Source of the DNA: Rhizobium sp.
GTDB taxonomy: Bacteria > Pseudomonadota > Alphaproteobacteria > Rhizobiales > Rhizobiaceae
NCBI GenBank assembly: GCA_029865825.1
Contig: JARXAQ010000006.1
Location: forward strand, 1 to 42,039
Length of the DNA: 42,039 nucleotides
Reading direction: 5' to 3'
Part shown: in pieces, positions 14,950 to 22,691 of the stretch
Layout of the letters: every line of letters starts with the position of its first letter
How positions within the stretch are numbered: position 1 is the first letter of the stretch
The notes under the pieces: generated by a model
Databases searched by the model: none
Seen by the model: only the letters and a program-made list of their open reading frames with translations
Told to the model about the DNA's origin: nothing
Position numbers and translations under genes: made by a program

Positions 14950-16020
14950 TCACGGAATGATGCGATCGGCGCGCAAGCGGTCGAAGGCGTCGGTGAAGGA
15001 AGCGGTGGTGTCCTGATAGGAGAGGAAGCCGGCTTTGCGGCTGCGGGCCATGTCGTTGAAGGTCTCGACCTGGCGGCCAAGATCAGCATCGGTGTGCCAG
15101 AAGGAGGCGACGCGCGACAAAGCATTGGGCTTCAGGCCATGCTTTTGCACCAGTGCATCCCAGATTGGCGCGGCATCGGCCATCTTTGCTTCGAGCGGCT
15201 GCGGCGTTCCTGGATAGTCGGCAGCTTCGATGCCGAAATAGGCCGCGATACGGGGCCAGAGCCATTTCCAGCGGAAGATGTCGCCATTGACCACGTTGAA
15301 TGCGGTATTGGCTGCAGCCGGCGTCGTTGCTGCCCAGGCGAGTTGATCGGCGAGGATCCGGGCATCGGTCACATCGGTCGCTGCCTGCCACTGTTCGGCC
15401 GAACCGGGAAACACGAAGGGCATGCCGGTCTCCTTGCAGATCGAGGCATAGACCCCGAGCGTGGCCGCCATGTTCATCGCATTGCCGACGGCATAACCGA
15501 TCAGCGTATGGGGCCGATGCACCGACCAGGTGAAATGCTCACGGGCCGCTGCCTCGAAGATCTCGTCTTCCTGCACGTAGTAGAAGTTCTGGTTGGGCAG
15601 GCGCTCCTGCTCTTCGCGGAACGGCGTCTGCGGCGCGACCTTCGCATAGGCCTCGAAGGGGCCGAGATAATGCTTGGTACCGGTGACGAGAGCGACGTGG
15701 CGCACGCCACGGCCACGAAGAGCATCGAGCACGTTGCGGACGATCGCTCCGTTCACCTTGCAATTCTCATCCTCGGTCTCCTGCCGTGACCATGCCGTGA
15801 TGAAGACATGCGTCGGGCTGACGCCTTCGAGGGCGGCAGCGACCGAGGCGGCATCCGTCAGATCACAGGATAGGGTCTTTATGGCAGCGATCGGGCTCTG
15901 CGACCGTGACAGGCCGGAGATTTCCCAGCCACCCATTTCCAGGAGATGTTCGGCCAGATTGCTACCGGCAATGCCGGTCGCACCGACGATGAGGGCGTGG
16001 TTTGTCATGTTTTCAACCAT
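14950..16020 (-). CDS. PRISE-type short-chain reductase (progesterone 5-beta-reductase/iridoid synthase-like)
   Basis: A 356-residue Rossmann protein with GATGIAGSN (nucleotide-binding), the TAWSRQE motif, catalytic Lys in VTGTKHYLGPF and Tyr in FYYVQEDEIFE, and SVHRPHTLIGYAVG. These match the PRISE family, which reduces activated C=C bonds of enones with NADPH. The start at 16020 overlaps the end of the upstream alcohol dehydrogenase by 8 bp; an ATG at 16008 (MTNHALIVG) is the alternative. In this operon it could reduce an unsaturated cyclic ketone. Confidence 0.85.
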   Translation of the reverse strand: MVENMTNHALIVGATGIAGSNLAEHLLEMGGWEISGLSRSQSPIAAIKTLSCDLTDAASVAAALEGVSPTHVFITAWSRQETEDENCKVNGAIVRNVLDALRGRGVRHVALVTGTKHYLGPFEAYAKVAPQTPFREEQERLPNQNFYYVQEDEIFEAAAREHFTWSVHRPHTLIGYAVGNAMNMAATLGVYASICKETGMPFVFPGSAEQWQAATDVTDARILADQLAWAATTPAAANTAFNVVNGDIFRWKWLWPRIAAYFGIEAADYPGTPQPLEAKMADAAPIWDALVQKHGLKPNALSRVASFWHTDADLGRQVETFNDMARSRKAGFLSYQDTTASFTDAFDRLRADRIIP

Positions 16021-16999
16021 TCAACAGAGTAATCTTGATGCTCTTCGACGCATCCTTGCCGAAGCTGAATGCCTGCACGGCATCCGTTAGTAGATAGTCA
16101 TGAGTCTGGATCGGGGACAGGTCGATGCCCGTCCTTTCCAGAAAGCGGATGGCCGCCGGCCAAACGCCCGGAGAGCCGATGCAGCCCCTGACGGTCAGGT
16201 TCTTCATCTGGATCTGCCCGATAACCACCGGAACGCTGCGTCCGATATTGATGCCAACCATCGACATGCGACCGTCCTCCCGCGCGTAGTCGAAGGCGGC
16301 CGCGAGCGATGCGTCATGGCCGGAAGCTTCGACGACGAGGTCGGCACCATGGCCTCCGGTCATCTCGCGGATATGCTCGGCTGCACCGCCGTCGGTGGGG
16401 TCAAGTGCCGCGTCCGCACCAAGCTTCAGCGCCACGTCCCGACGCGATGCGAGCGGATCGACAACGATCACGCGTGCGCCCATGCCGATCGCGGCTGCCG
16501 CCGAAACCAGACCGATCGTGCCGCCACCGGAGACGACCACCGTCTCACTCGCATTGGTACCGCCGGAACGCAGGACTGCATAGAAGCCACAGGTGAAGGG
16601 CTCGATCAGGGCCGCCTTCTTGTCATCGACCGCGTCCGGCAGTTTGTGCAGCCATTCCGGATTGACGTTGAAGAACTCGCGGTCGGCACCGCTCATGGAA
16701 AAGCCGAAATGATGGAGACGTTCAGGGGTCCGCACCACGCATTCGCCCACGACCCTGTCACCAACCTTGAAGCCCGTGACATTGCGGCCAACCTCGACGA
16801 TTTCCCCGCTCCACTCATGACCCGGCGTCACGGGATAGGAGATCGGGATGATGTAACGCCCGGCGAGCAGTTCGTAGTCGGAGTGGCAGATGCCAACGGC
16901 CCGGGTTCGCACCAGAACCTCGTTGGGGGAAATCTCGGGCATGGCCAGATCTGCGATCACCGGTCTGTCCGGCGCTTCGAATACCAAGGCTTTCATCAC
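16013..16999 (-). CDS. Zinc-type medium-chain alcohol dehydrogenase
   Basis: A 328-residue MDR protein. Catalytic zinc ligands are seen in VGICHSDYE (Cys) and PGHEWSGEIVEVG (His, Glu). The NAD-binding motif is VVSGGGTIGLVSA. The usual four-cysteine structural zinc lobe is missing; that region reads GECVVRTPERLHHFGFSMSG. The protein should oxidise a secondary alcohol or polyol. It follows the Gfo/Idh/MocA gene by 10 bp and overlaps the PRISE gene. Confidence 0.88.
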   Translation of the reverse strand: MMKALVFEAPDRPVIADLAMPEISPNEVLVRTRAVGICHSDYELLAGRYIIPISYPVTPGHEWSGEIVEVGRNVTGFKVGDRVVGECVVRTPERLHHFGFSMSGADREFFNVNPEWLHKLPDAVDDKKAALIEPFTCGFYAVLRSGGTNASETVVVSGGGTIGLVSAAAAIGMGARVIVVDPLASRRDVALKLGADAALDPTDGGAAEHIREMTGGHGADLVVEASGHDASLAAAFDYAREDGRMSMVGINIGRSVPVVIGQIQMKNLTVRGCIGSPGVWPAAIRFLERTGIDLSPIQTHDYLLTDAVQAFSFGKDASKSIKITLLNG

Positions 17000-17009
17000 A
17001 ACCTCCCTG

Positions 17010-18023
17010 TCAAAGTGTTTCGACCAGGCCCGTACGGGCCGATCGGATGATGGCTTCCAGCAATGCGATGTTGTTGATCATCTCGTCGCCGCTGATCGGA
17101 TAGACGTCGAGGCCGCGAACCGCACGGGCAAAGGCGCGCAGATTGTCCCGGACCGGTTCGGCGGGAGCGACTTCGCGGATTGTGATCTGCTGCCCCTTCC
17201 AGCCCTCGGTCACGATCCAGCCATCGGGGGATTCGACATGCGCCTTGTCCCGCACTTCGATCCAGCCAAGCGTGCCGAAGACGGCAAAGCGGGAAATGAA
17301 CGGCGTCGCAAGCGTGGCCGACACATAGGCGGAGCCGCCGCCCTTGAAGCGGACATGCGCGCTCATGGTATCCCCTTGCGGGATCTGCGAGGCAAGATTT
17401 TCGCAGACGACACGGACATCGGCCGCCGGTCCCATCAGCTTGACGGAAAGATCTGTCAGGTGAATGCCGGTCGCAGTCATGCCGCCTGCCGGTGCCTGTT
17501 CGGCGTTCAACCGCCAATTGGACGGATCGAGCGTCAAAAACTTGTCATGGCTGAAATTGGATTCGATCTGCAGCAGGCGACCGAGACGGCCGGAGGTTGC
17601 CGCCTCGATAATCTCGGCAATCGGTGGCTCGAACCGGCGTTCATGCCCCATGCCAAGGACGAGGCCAGCACCTTCGCAGAGTGCAACAGACGCTTCGGCA
17701 TCCTTGCGGGTCATGGCCAGCGGCTTTTCGCAAAACACATGTTTTCCGGCAGCGACCGATTGGGCGATTTGCTCCTGATGCAGCGAGTGCGGCGTCGCCA
17801 GAATGACGGCTTCGACCTCAGGGTCAGCGAGCGCTGCCGAAAGGTCCGAGGAAAAGCGCATACCGAGATCGGCGGCAAAACCCTGCACGTCCGGATTGGG
17901 ATCAACGCCATGGACGAAACGCATCTCCGCGCCGCCGGCATTGACCAGGGTCGCCATTTTCTTGCCCCACCAGCCAAGGCCGATGATGGCTGCACCAACC
18001 GGACGTTCCTCTGTCGCGCTCAT
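17010..18023 (-). CDS. Gfo/Idh/MocA family oxidoreductase
   Basis: A 337-residue protein with AAIIGLGWWGKKM for NAD(P) binding, the family's HVFCEKPLAMT motif carrying the conserved Lys, and the substrate-side GGMTATGIHLTDLSVKLMG with the His thought to assist catalysis. Members act on sugars, inositols and other polyols. Its start overlaps the YciI gene by 4 bp, indicating translational coupling. With two alcohol dehydrogenases alongside, it points to stepwise oxidation of a polyhydroxylated substrate. Confidence 0.9.
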   Translation of the reverse strand: MSATEERPVGAAIIGLGWWGKKMATLVNAGGAEMRFVHGVDPNPDVQGFAADLGMRFSSDLSAALADPEVEAVILATPHSLHQEQIAQSVAAGKHVFCEKPLAMTRKDAEASVALCEGAGLVLGMGHERRFEPPIAEIIEAATSGRLGRLLQIESNFSHDKFLTLDPSNWRLNAEQAPAGGMTATGIHLTDLSVKLMGPAADVRVVCENLASQIPQGDTMSAHVRFKGGGSAYVSATLATPFISRFAVFGTLGWIEVRDKAHVESPDGWIVTEGWKGQQITIREVAPAEPVRDNLRAFARAVRGLDVYPISGDEMINNIALLEAIIRSARTGLVETL

Positions 18024-18304
18024 CGGTTGTCGACCCGCTTGCTGAAGGGATGAATGTTCACGGAGGCCCAGACGCCGGCGGCGCTGAAGGGATCGGCCTT
18101 GTTGAAGGCGACGACCTCCTCCTTGGTCTCAGCCTCGAACAGGAAGAGCGAGCCGATCATCGTCTCGTTGTCGTCTGCAAGCAGCGGACCCGAGATAATG
18201 GTCTTCGTCTTGCCAGCTGCGAGATAGGCTTTGTGGGCGTCATAATGGGAGAGCCGTTTCTCCACGCCGCCGGGGTGATCGAGGCAATGAACGATGTAAT
18301 GCAT
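18020..18304 (-). CDS. YciI family protein
   Basis: A 94-residue protein (start at the ATG at 18304, MHYIVHCLDH, with AAGAGG upstream; the frame extends to 18343). The pattern DHPGGVEKRLSHYDAHKAYL with the conserved His-Asp dyad, SGPLLADD and DPFSAAGVWASV is typical of YciI. Relatives include small dehalogenase/isomerase-like enzymes acting on ring-derived intermediates such as muconolactones. It overlaps the Gfo/Idh/MocA gene. Confidence 0.88.
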   Translation of the reverse strand: MHYIVHCLDHPGGVEKRLSHYDAHKAYLAAGKTKTIISGPLLADDNETMIGSLFLFEAETKEEVVAFNKADPFSAAGVWASVNIHPFSKRVDNR

Positions 18305-18444
18305 GACGAAACCTCTTCGGGTCAGGCGTTTGATGTCTTGCAAGACGCCTGCACGGGCAGGCGCTGCATGTCGGTGGTGATCGCCAGTCGTGCCGCTGCG
18401 ATTGTCTCATCTCGCCGGCAGTCTGCGATCGGGCTCGTCGGGGC

Positions 18445-19518
18445 TCAGCCCTTCATGTTGACGAGGATCTTCATGTGAGAGGCGTTCGGATCGAGCAGCG
18501 CCTCGAAACCCTTGTCGACAACATCCTCGGGCGCGATCTGCGCCGTGACGATCTGCTCGACCGGGAAGATGCCGGAACCGATCATCTGCGCAATCCGTGG
18601 CCAGATCGTCACCGGATAGCACCAGGTGGCTTCGACGGTGATGTCTTTCAATGCCCACAGCATGGCGTCGATGGCGGCGGGTTTGACGTGCAACCCGACC
18701 TGAACGACGGTCCCCTGGCGCCTGACGGCTGCGGCACAGAGATTGAGCGAGGCTTCCGCCCCCACGCATTCGAGCGCCACGTCGACGCCAACTCCATCTT
18801 CGGTGTGCTGGCGGAACAGGGCTGCCGTATCGGTCTCGCGCGGATCGAAAACGATCGCCTCCGGCACCAGTTTTTTCGCCAGTGCCCGGCGATTGGAATT
18901 GAGCTCCGAGACGAAGATGGTGGTGGCACCTGCTGCACGGGTGGCGAGCAGAACGAGCGCGCCGATCGGCCCGACACCGGACACCAAAACCGTACTACCC
19001 GCCTCCACCCCGCCCCGGTCGACCCCGTAAAGTGCAACGGCCGCCGGCTCGATCATCGCGGCCTGAACATCGCTGACGCTGTCGGGCACCGGAAAGACGT
19101 TGTAGCCATTGACGACAGCCAGTTCGCCCATGCCACCCCAATCCCAGGAGAGACCGACACAGGCCATCTTTTCGCTTAAGTGATAAAGTCCACGGCGCCC
19201 GTAATAGTCGTCGCGTGGCGAAATGAGCGGCTGCACCGATACCCGTGTGCCGGGCGCCACATGGGTCACATTGCGGCCAACCTCAAGCACGCGCGCCGAA
19301 AACTCATGTCCGAGGATCTGAGGCAGGACAGCGCCGGAATAGACATGCGGGGTTAATGGCGTGACAATCGGGCCGGCGATGTATTCGTGCAGATCCGTTC
19401 CACAGATGCCGCAGACCAGCGGCTCGATCAGGACCATGTCGTCCCCGAGCGGCCCTGAAGGTGCAGGCACATCTTCGACCCGGATATCCTTGCGGGTATA
19501 GTATCGAACTGCTTTCAC
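18445..19518 (-). CDS. Zinc alcohol dehydrogenase, butanediol/threonine dehydrogenase-like
   Basis: A 357-residue MDR protein: GICGTDLHEY (catalytic Cys), LGHEFSARVLEVG (His-Glu), EPAAVALYGVDRGGV, and the NAD motif VSGVGPIGALVLLA. The structural-zinc lobe is replaced by RDDYYGRRGLYHLSEKMACVG with a single Cys. The overall form is that of 2,3-butanediol and sorbitol dehydrogenases. It is the first gene of the minus-strand catabolic operon and is transcribed away from the divergent control region at 19519-19977. Confidence 0.88.
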   Translation of the reverse strand: MKAVRYYTRKDIRVEDVPAPSGPLGDDMVLIEPLVCGICGTDLHEYIAGPIVTPLTPHVYSGAVLPQILGHEFSARVLEVGRNVTHVAPGTRVSVQPLISPRDDYYGRRGLYHLSEKMACVGLSWDWGGMGELAVVNGYNVFPVPDSVSDVQAAMIEPAAVALYGVDRGGVEAGSTVLVSGVGPIGALVLLATRAAGATTIFVSELNSNRRALAKKLVPEAIVFDPRETDTAALFRQHTEDGVGVDVALECVGAEASLNLCAAAVRRQGTVVQVGLHVKPAAIDAMLWALKDITVEATWCYPVTIWPRIAQMIGSGIFPVEQIVTAQIAPEDVVDKGFEALLDPNASHMKILVNMKG

Positions 19519-19768
19519 GTCATTGTCCTTCCCAAAACAACTGGCTCGATCTCGTCATGAGGCGGCGCGACCTCGCGGTCGGCCAGCACGCATGCCGTGC
19601 GAACGGAAAATCCCTGTTGGTACGCTGCATCACGGATCCTCCTCCGACCCTTCGACCTGACTGTGGACGACAAGAAGCCCCAGCAAGGCGCCATCAAGCA
19701 CACCTGCAGCCTCTCACTGTTTCTGTCAGCTTTTCCTCCCACGGAACGCTGAACGATCCGATGGCAAC

Positions 19769-19782
19769 GCTAATGGATTAGC
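19769..19782. promoter_or_regulatory. Operator-like palindrome GCTAAT-GG-ATTAGC
   Basis: Perfect 6-bp arms around a 2-base centre, 36 bp from the TATCC-N5-GGATA element, in the divergent promoter region. The shape resembles LacI-family operators, but no LacI gene is in the window. Confidence 0.4.
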
Positions 19783-19804
19783 AAACGCCTCACAGCCCCA
19801 GATT

Positions 19805-19819
19805 TATCCGAAACGGATA
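19805..19819. promoter_or_regulatory. Operator-like palindrome TATCC-N5-GGATA, copy 2
   Basis: TATCCGAAACGGATA is a perfect palindrome around AAA. Read on the minus strand, AAAATATCCGTTTCGGATAA matches the element at 12135-12154 at 18 of 20 positions. It lies 159 bp before the plus-strand dehydrogenase and 287 bp before the minus-strand operon, so it could serve either or both. Confidence 0.68.
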
Positions 19820-19977
19820 TTTTGTGCAGAGCTTTCGATCGGCACTTCGCCATTATGGCCGATGGGAGGACGTGACGACGCGCATCAGCTTGCGCGGCCT
19901 CGGCGCGCGAGTTTCCCCATGCGACAGCCGGATCAATGGCTCGCCATGCACGACTGACGACAGGGACGGAGGATACT

Positions 19978-20880
19978 ATGAACGACAAGGTTTCGGTCGG
20001 CTGGGCTGGCATCGGCAAGATGGGAGCGCCCATGAGCCGGCGCGTGCTGGATGCGGGCTATCGGCTTCACGTATACGAGCCACTGCCGGAAAACCGTGCG
20101 ACGATCGTCGCCGAGGGCGCAAACGTTGCCCACACGCTTGAAGACCTCGCCGCCGCATCGGACGTGGTCGTTCTCACAATCCCCAACGACGCGGTGTTGC
20201 GTGATCTGATCTTTGCACCCGGAGGACTTGCCGGCGTGATGAAGCCCGGCCAGACACTGATCGAGATGAGCACCGTATCGCCTGCGATCTCCGCCGAGGT
20301 GAACGAGGCCATGGCAGCACTCGGCGTGCATTACCTGCGGGCGCCGGTCTCGGGCAGCACGGCAACAGCCTCCGCCGGCACGCTTTCAGTCATGGCGTCA
20401 GGACCCGAACAGGCCTACAAGATTGCCGAGCCGATCTTCGAGTGCTTCTCCGCCCGCCGATTCTATGTCGGCCAGGCGGAAGAGGCGCGCTACCTGAAGC
20501 TGGTTCTGAACGCTATGGTGGGAGCAACGTCAGCGCTGCTCGGCGAGGCCCTGACACTCGGCCTCAAGGGCAATCTGTCGCTCGATACCATGCTCAACGT
20601 CATCTGCGAGAGCGCGGTCGCCTCGCCCCTGATCGCTTACAAGCGCGATCTGCTGGTCCAACGCAATTTCGATCCGGCCTTCTCGGTGGCGCAGATGATG
20701 AAGGACTTCGACCTCATTCTCGACGCGGCACGCGCCGACCATATCCCGATGTACATGGCTTCGATGATCCGCCAGCAGTACGAATCTGCTTATGCGGAAG
20801 GCTTGGCAGACAAGGACTTCTTCGTACTCTTCGAACAGTCCGAACGCCGCGCCGGGATCCTGCCGCCGGCAGCCGAATAG
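19978..20880 (+). CDS. Beta-hydroxyacid dehydrogenase (3-hydroxyisobutyrate dehydrogenase family)
   Basis: A 300-residue protein. The ATG at 19978 (MNDKVSVGWAG) has an ideal GGAGG upstream, better than the in-frame start 42 bp earlier. GWAGIGKMGAPMS binds NAD(P), RAPVSGSTATASAGTLSVMASG matches the substrate-binding signature, and the catalytic Lys lies in EARYLKLVLNAMVGA. The family oxidises short beta-hydroxyacids or tartronate semialdehyde-like compounds. It is followed 52 bp later by the winged-helix/SBP gene, probably in one transcript. Confidence 0.9.
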   Translation: MNDKVSVGWAGIGKMGAPMSRRVLDAGYRLHVYEPLPENRATIVAEGANVAHTLEDLAAASDVVVLTIPNDAVLRDLIFAPGGLAGVMKPGQTLIEMSTVSPAISAEVNEAMAALGVHYLRAPVSGSTATASAGTLSVMASGPEQAYKIAEPIFECFSARRFYVGQAEEARYLKLVLNAMVGATSALLGEALTLGLKGNLSLDTMLNVICESAVASPLIAYKRDLLVQRNFDPAFSVAQMMKDFDLILDAARADHIPMYMASMIRQQYESAYAEGLADKDFFVLFEQSERRAGILPPAAE

Positions 20881-20932
20881 CGCCCGAGAATTCAGCATGG
20901 ACATCGACCGCGCCTAGCCAAAGGACGCGGCA

Positions 20933-22675
20933 ATGGCTACGAACATCGTCATCACGCGCGACGGACGGGAGGCCGACGTGAACGACTACGAAATGCTCCG
21001 GGTGATCGAATTTCTGGAAAAGACCCGGCGCCCGTTTCACGAGGTGATTGCGGGATTCGACGAGGATCCCGTCTGGAAAATTGCGATCTTCCTGATCAAA
21101 GCGCATATTCACAGCCAGAGCGTCGCGATCTCCACACTCGGACAGGAATCCGGCCTGCCCTATGCCACCTCGATGCGGCTGATCAATCGGATGGTCGACA
21201 GCGGCTACATCATAAAGGTGCCGAAGAGCGCCTCCGGCAAGACCTTTTCCCTGCAGCCAAGCGAAAAACTGCTGCAATCCTTCCAGGCCTATGCAGGAAA
21301 GACCAAGTCTCTGCTGGCCCAGACGCTCGGCTTGCGCGGGGGCGAGCAGGAGGACGATTACTACTTCGGCGGAACGCCGCTCGGCTCGCACATTATCCCG
21401 CCGATGCGACTGGTGCAGAAGCGGGCGGAATCCCATATCGAGCTCCGCTTCCTGCTGAATGACGACAACTATTTCTCGGCCATGCGCAACATGTGGGCCG
21501 ACTTCCGCAACAACCTTGCCTCTCGCAAGAACTTCGAGCTTCTGCCGCTGCCGGACCTCTATCGCCGAGTGCTGGAAAATCGCTCCAAGCCGGTCTCGGA
21601 TTATGACGTTCTCGCCATCAACATGCCCTGGCTCGGCGAATTCGCCGAAAAGGACATCATCCAGCCGATTGACGCACTCATCCAGAAGACGGGGATCAAT
21701 CCGCTCGATTTCCACCCATCCATCTGGTCGACCGCGCGCTGGAACGGCCAGGACTATGGTGTTCCCGGCTATTGCACGGTGGAGATCCTGGCGGCACGCA
21801 AGGACCTCTTCGCTGATGCCGGACTGGATTTCCCCCGCAAGTTCGACGAGGTCCTGTCCGCCGGTCGCTTCTTCCACGCGCCGCAAAACGGCATGTATGG
21901 GGCTGTGTGGGATGGCGCCCGCGGCATGCCGATTGCATCCAGCTTCATGTTCTTTCTCGGCGCCTGCGGCCAGCCAACGATTTCCTTAAGGAAATCACGG
22001 GCCGGCTTCACCTTCGAAGGGGTCAATCTGGAGGAGCTGCACTGCACCATCGTCTCGGAAGCGGGTCTTGCAGCGCTTGATTTCATGCGCCGGCTGATGG
22101 AGATCTCACCACCGGACATTCTGAACATGGCCTGGGACCGGACACTCGACGTCTTCATGAAGGGAAAGGCCAGTCTCGGCTATTTCTGGACGATGCGGGC
22201 GGCACGGTTCGAATATGACGTCCAGTCCGTCGTGAAGCGGCGGGTCGAATACCTGCCACAACCTGCAGGACCGGGCGGCACCCGCGCCTCGCCGATCGGC
22301 GGCTTCCTGTTCTGTATCCCGTCGAACCTGCCCGAAGAACGCGTCGAACTCGCTGCCGACGCGATCGCCTGGATGGCGTCGCGTGAGGCGATGAAGGCGC
22401 ACGTGAAGAACGGCTTCCCGATTGCCCCGCGCTTTTCGGTGAGTGCGGATCCGGAAGCAGCGGCCAGTTCGCCAATCGTGCGCTTCGTCGACCAGCTAGC
22501 CAAGAAAAACCTGCTACACACCTGGCAGCGCCCGAACATTCCGCAATATGCCGCGATCGAACGGATCCTAGGCGAAGAAGTGCACGACGCCTTGTCGGGC
22601 ATCAAAACGGACAAGGCAGCGCTTGCGGATGCAGCCGACCGGATAAACCGGGAGCTGAGATCTCCGCCCAGATAG
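20933..22675 (+). CDS. Cytoplasmic winged-helix/solute-binding-protein fusion, likely regulator
   Basis: A 580-residue protein without signal peptide or membrane segment. Residues about 46-122 form a winged helix: DPVWKIAIFLIKAHIHSQS, then ISTLGQESGLPYATSMRLI as a likely helix-turn-helix, and the wing ending in KTFSLQPSEKLL. From about 145 the rest resembles a type II extracellular solute-binding protein of the MalE/UgpB group (SBP_bac_1): LINMP-like VLAINMPWLGEFAEK, NGQDYGVPGY, AARKDLFADAGLDFP, FMKGKASLGYFWTM and SPIGGFLFCIPSNLPEE. DNA-binding fused to this fold is uncommon; LacI regulators use the type I fold. It should sense a ligand in the cytoplasm and control the neighbouring operons, perhaps at TATCC-N5-GGATA. 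Confidence 0.85.
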   Translation: MATNIVITRDGREADVNDYEMLRVIEFLEKTRRPFHEVIAGFDEDPVWKIAIFLIKAHIHSQSVAISTLGQESGLPYATSMRLINRMVDSGYIIKVPKSASGKTFSLQPSEKLLQSFQAYAGKTKSLLAQTLGLRGGEQEDDYYFGGTPLGSHIIPPMRLVQKRAESHIELRFLLNDDNYFSAMRNMWADFRNNLASRKNFELLPLPDLYRRVLENRSKPVSDYDVLAINMPWLGEFAEKDIIQPIDALIQKTGINPLDFHPSIWSTARWNGQDYGVPGYCTVEILAARKDLFADAGLDFPRKFDEVLSAGRFFHAPQNGMYGAVWDGARGMPIASSFMFFLGACGQPTISLRKSRAGFTFEGVNLEELHCTIVSEAGLAALDFMRRLMEISPPDILNMAWDRTLDVFMKGKASLGYFWTMRAARFEYDVQSVVKRRVEYLPQPAGPGGTRASPIGGFLFCIPSNLPEERVELAADAIAWMASREAMKAHVKNGFPIAPRFSVSADPEAAASSPIVRFVDQLAKKNLLHTWQRPNIPQYAAIERILGEEVHDALSGIKTDKAALADAADRINRELRSPPR

Positions 22676-22691
22676 CGCGGGAACTGCCGTG

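Larger units (their letters stand above)
19519..19977. other. Divergent promoter region between the two catabolic transcription units
   Basis: A 459-bp gap between the minus-strand operon and the plus-strand dehydrogenase/regulator genes. It contains two palindromes listed separately (19769-19782 and 19805-19819). No gene is convincing here. Confidence 0.6.

Noticed and set aside
13768-15789. Plus-strand open frame of 673 codons
   Set aside because: Runs antisense across the dioxygenase and PRISE genes and part of the gap; no recognisable domain.
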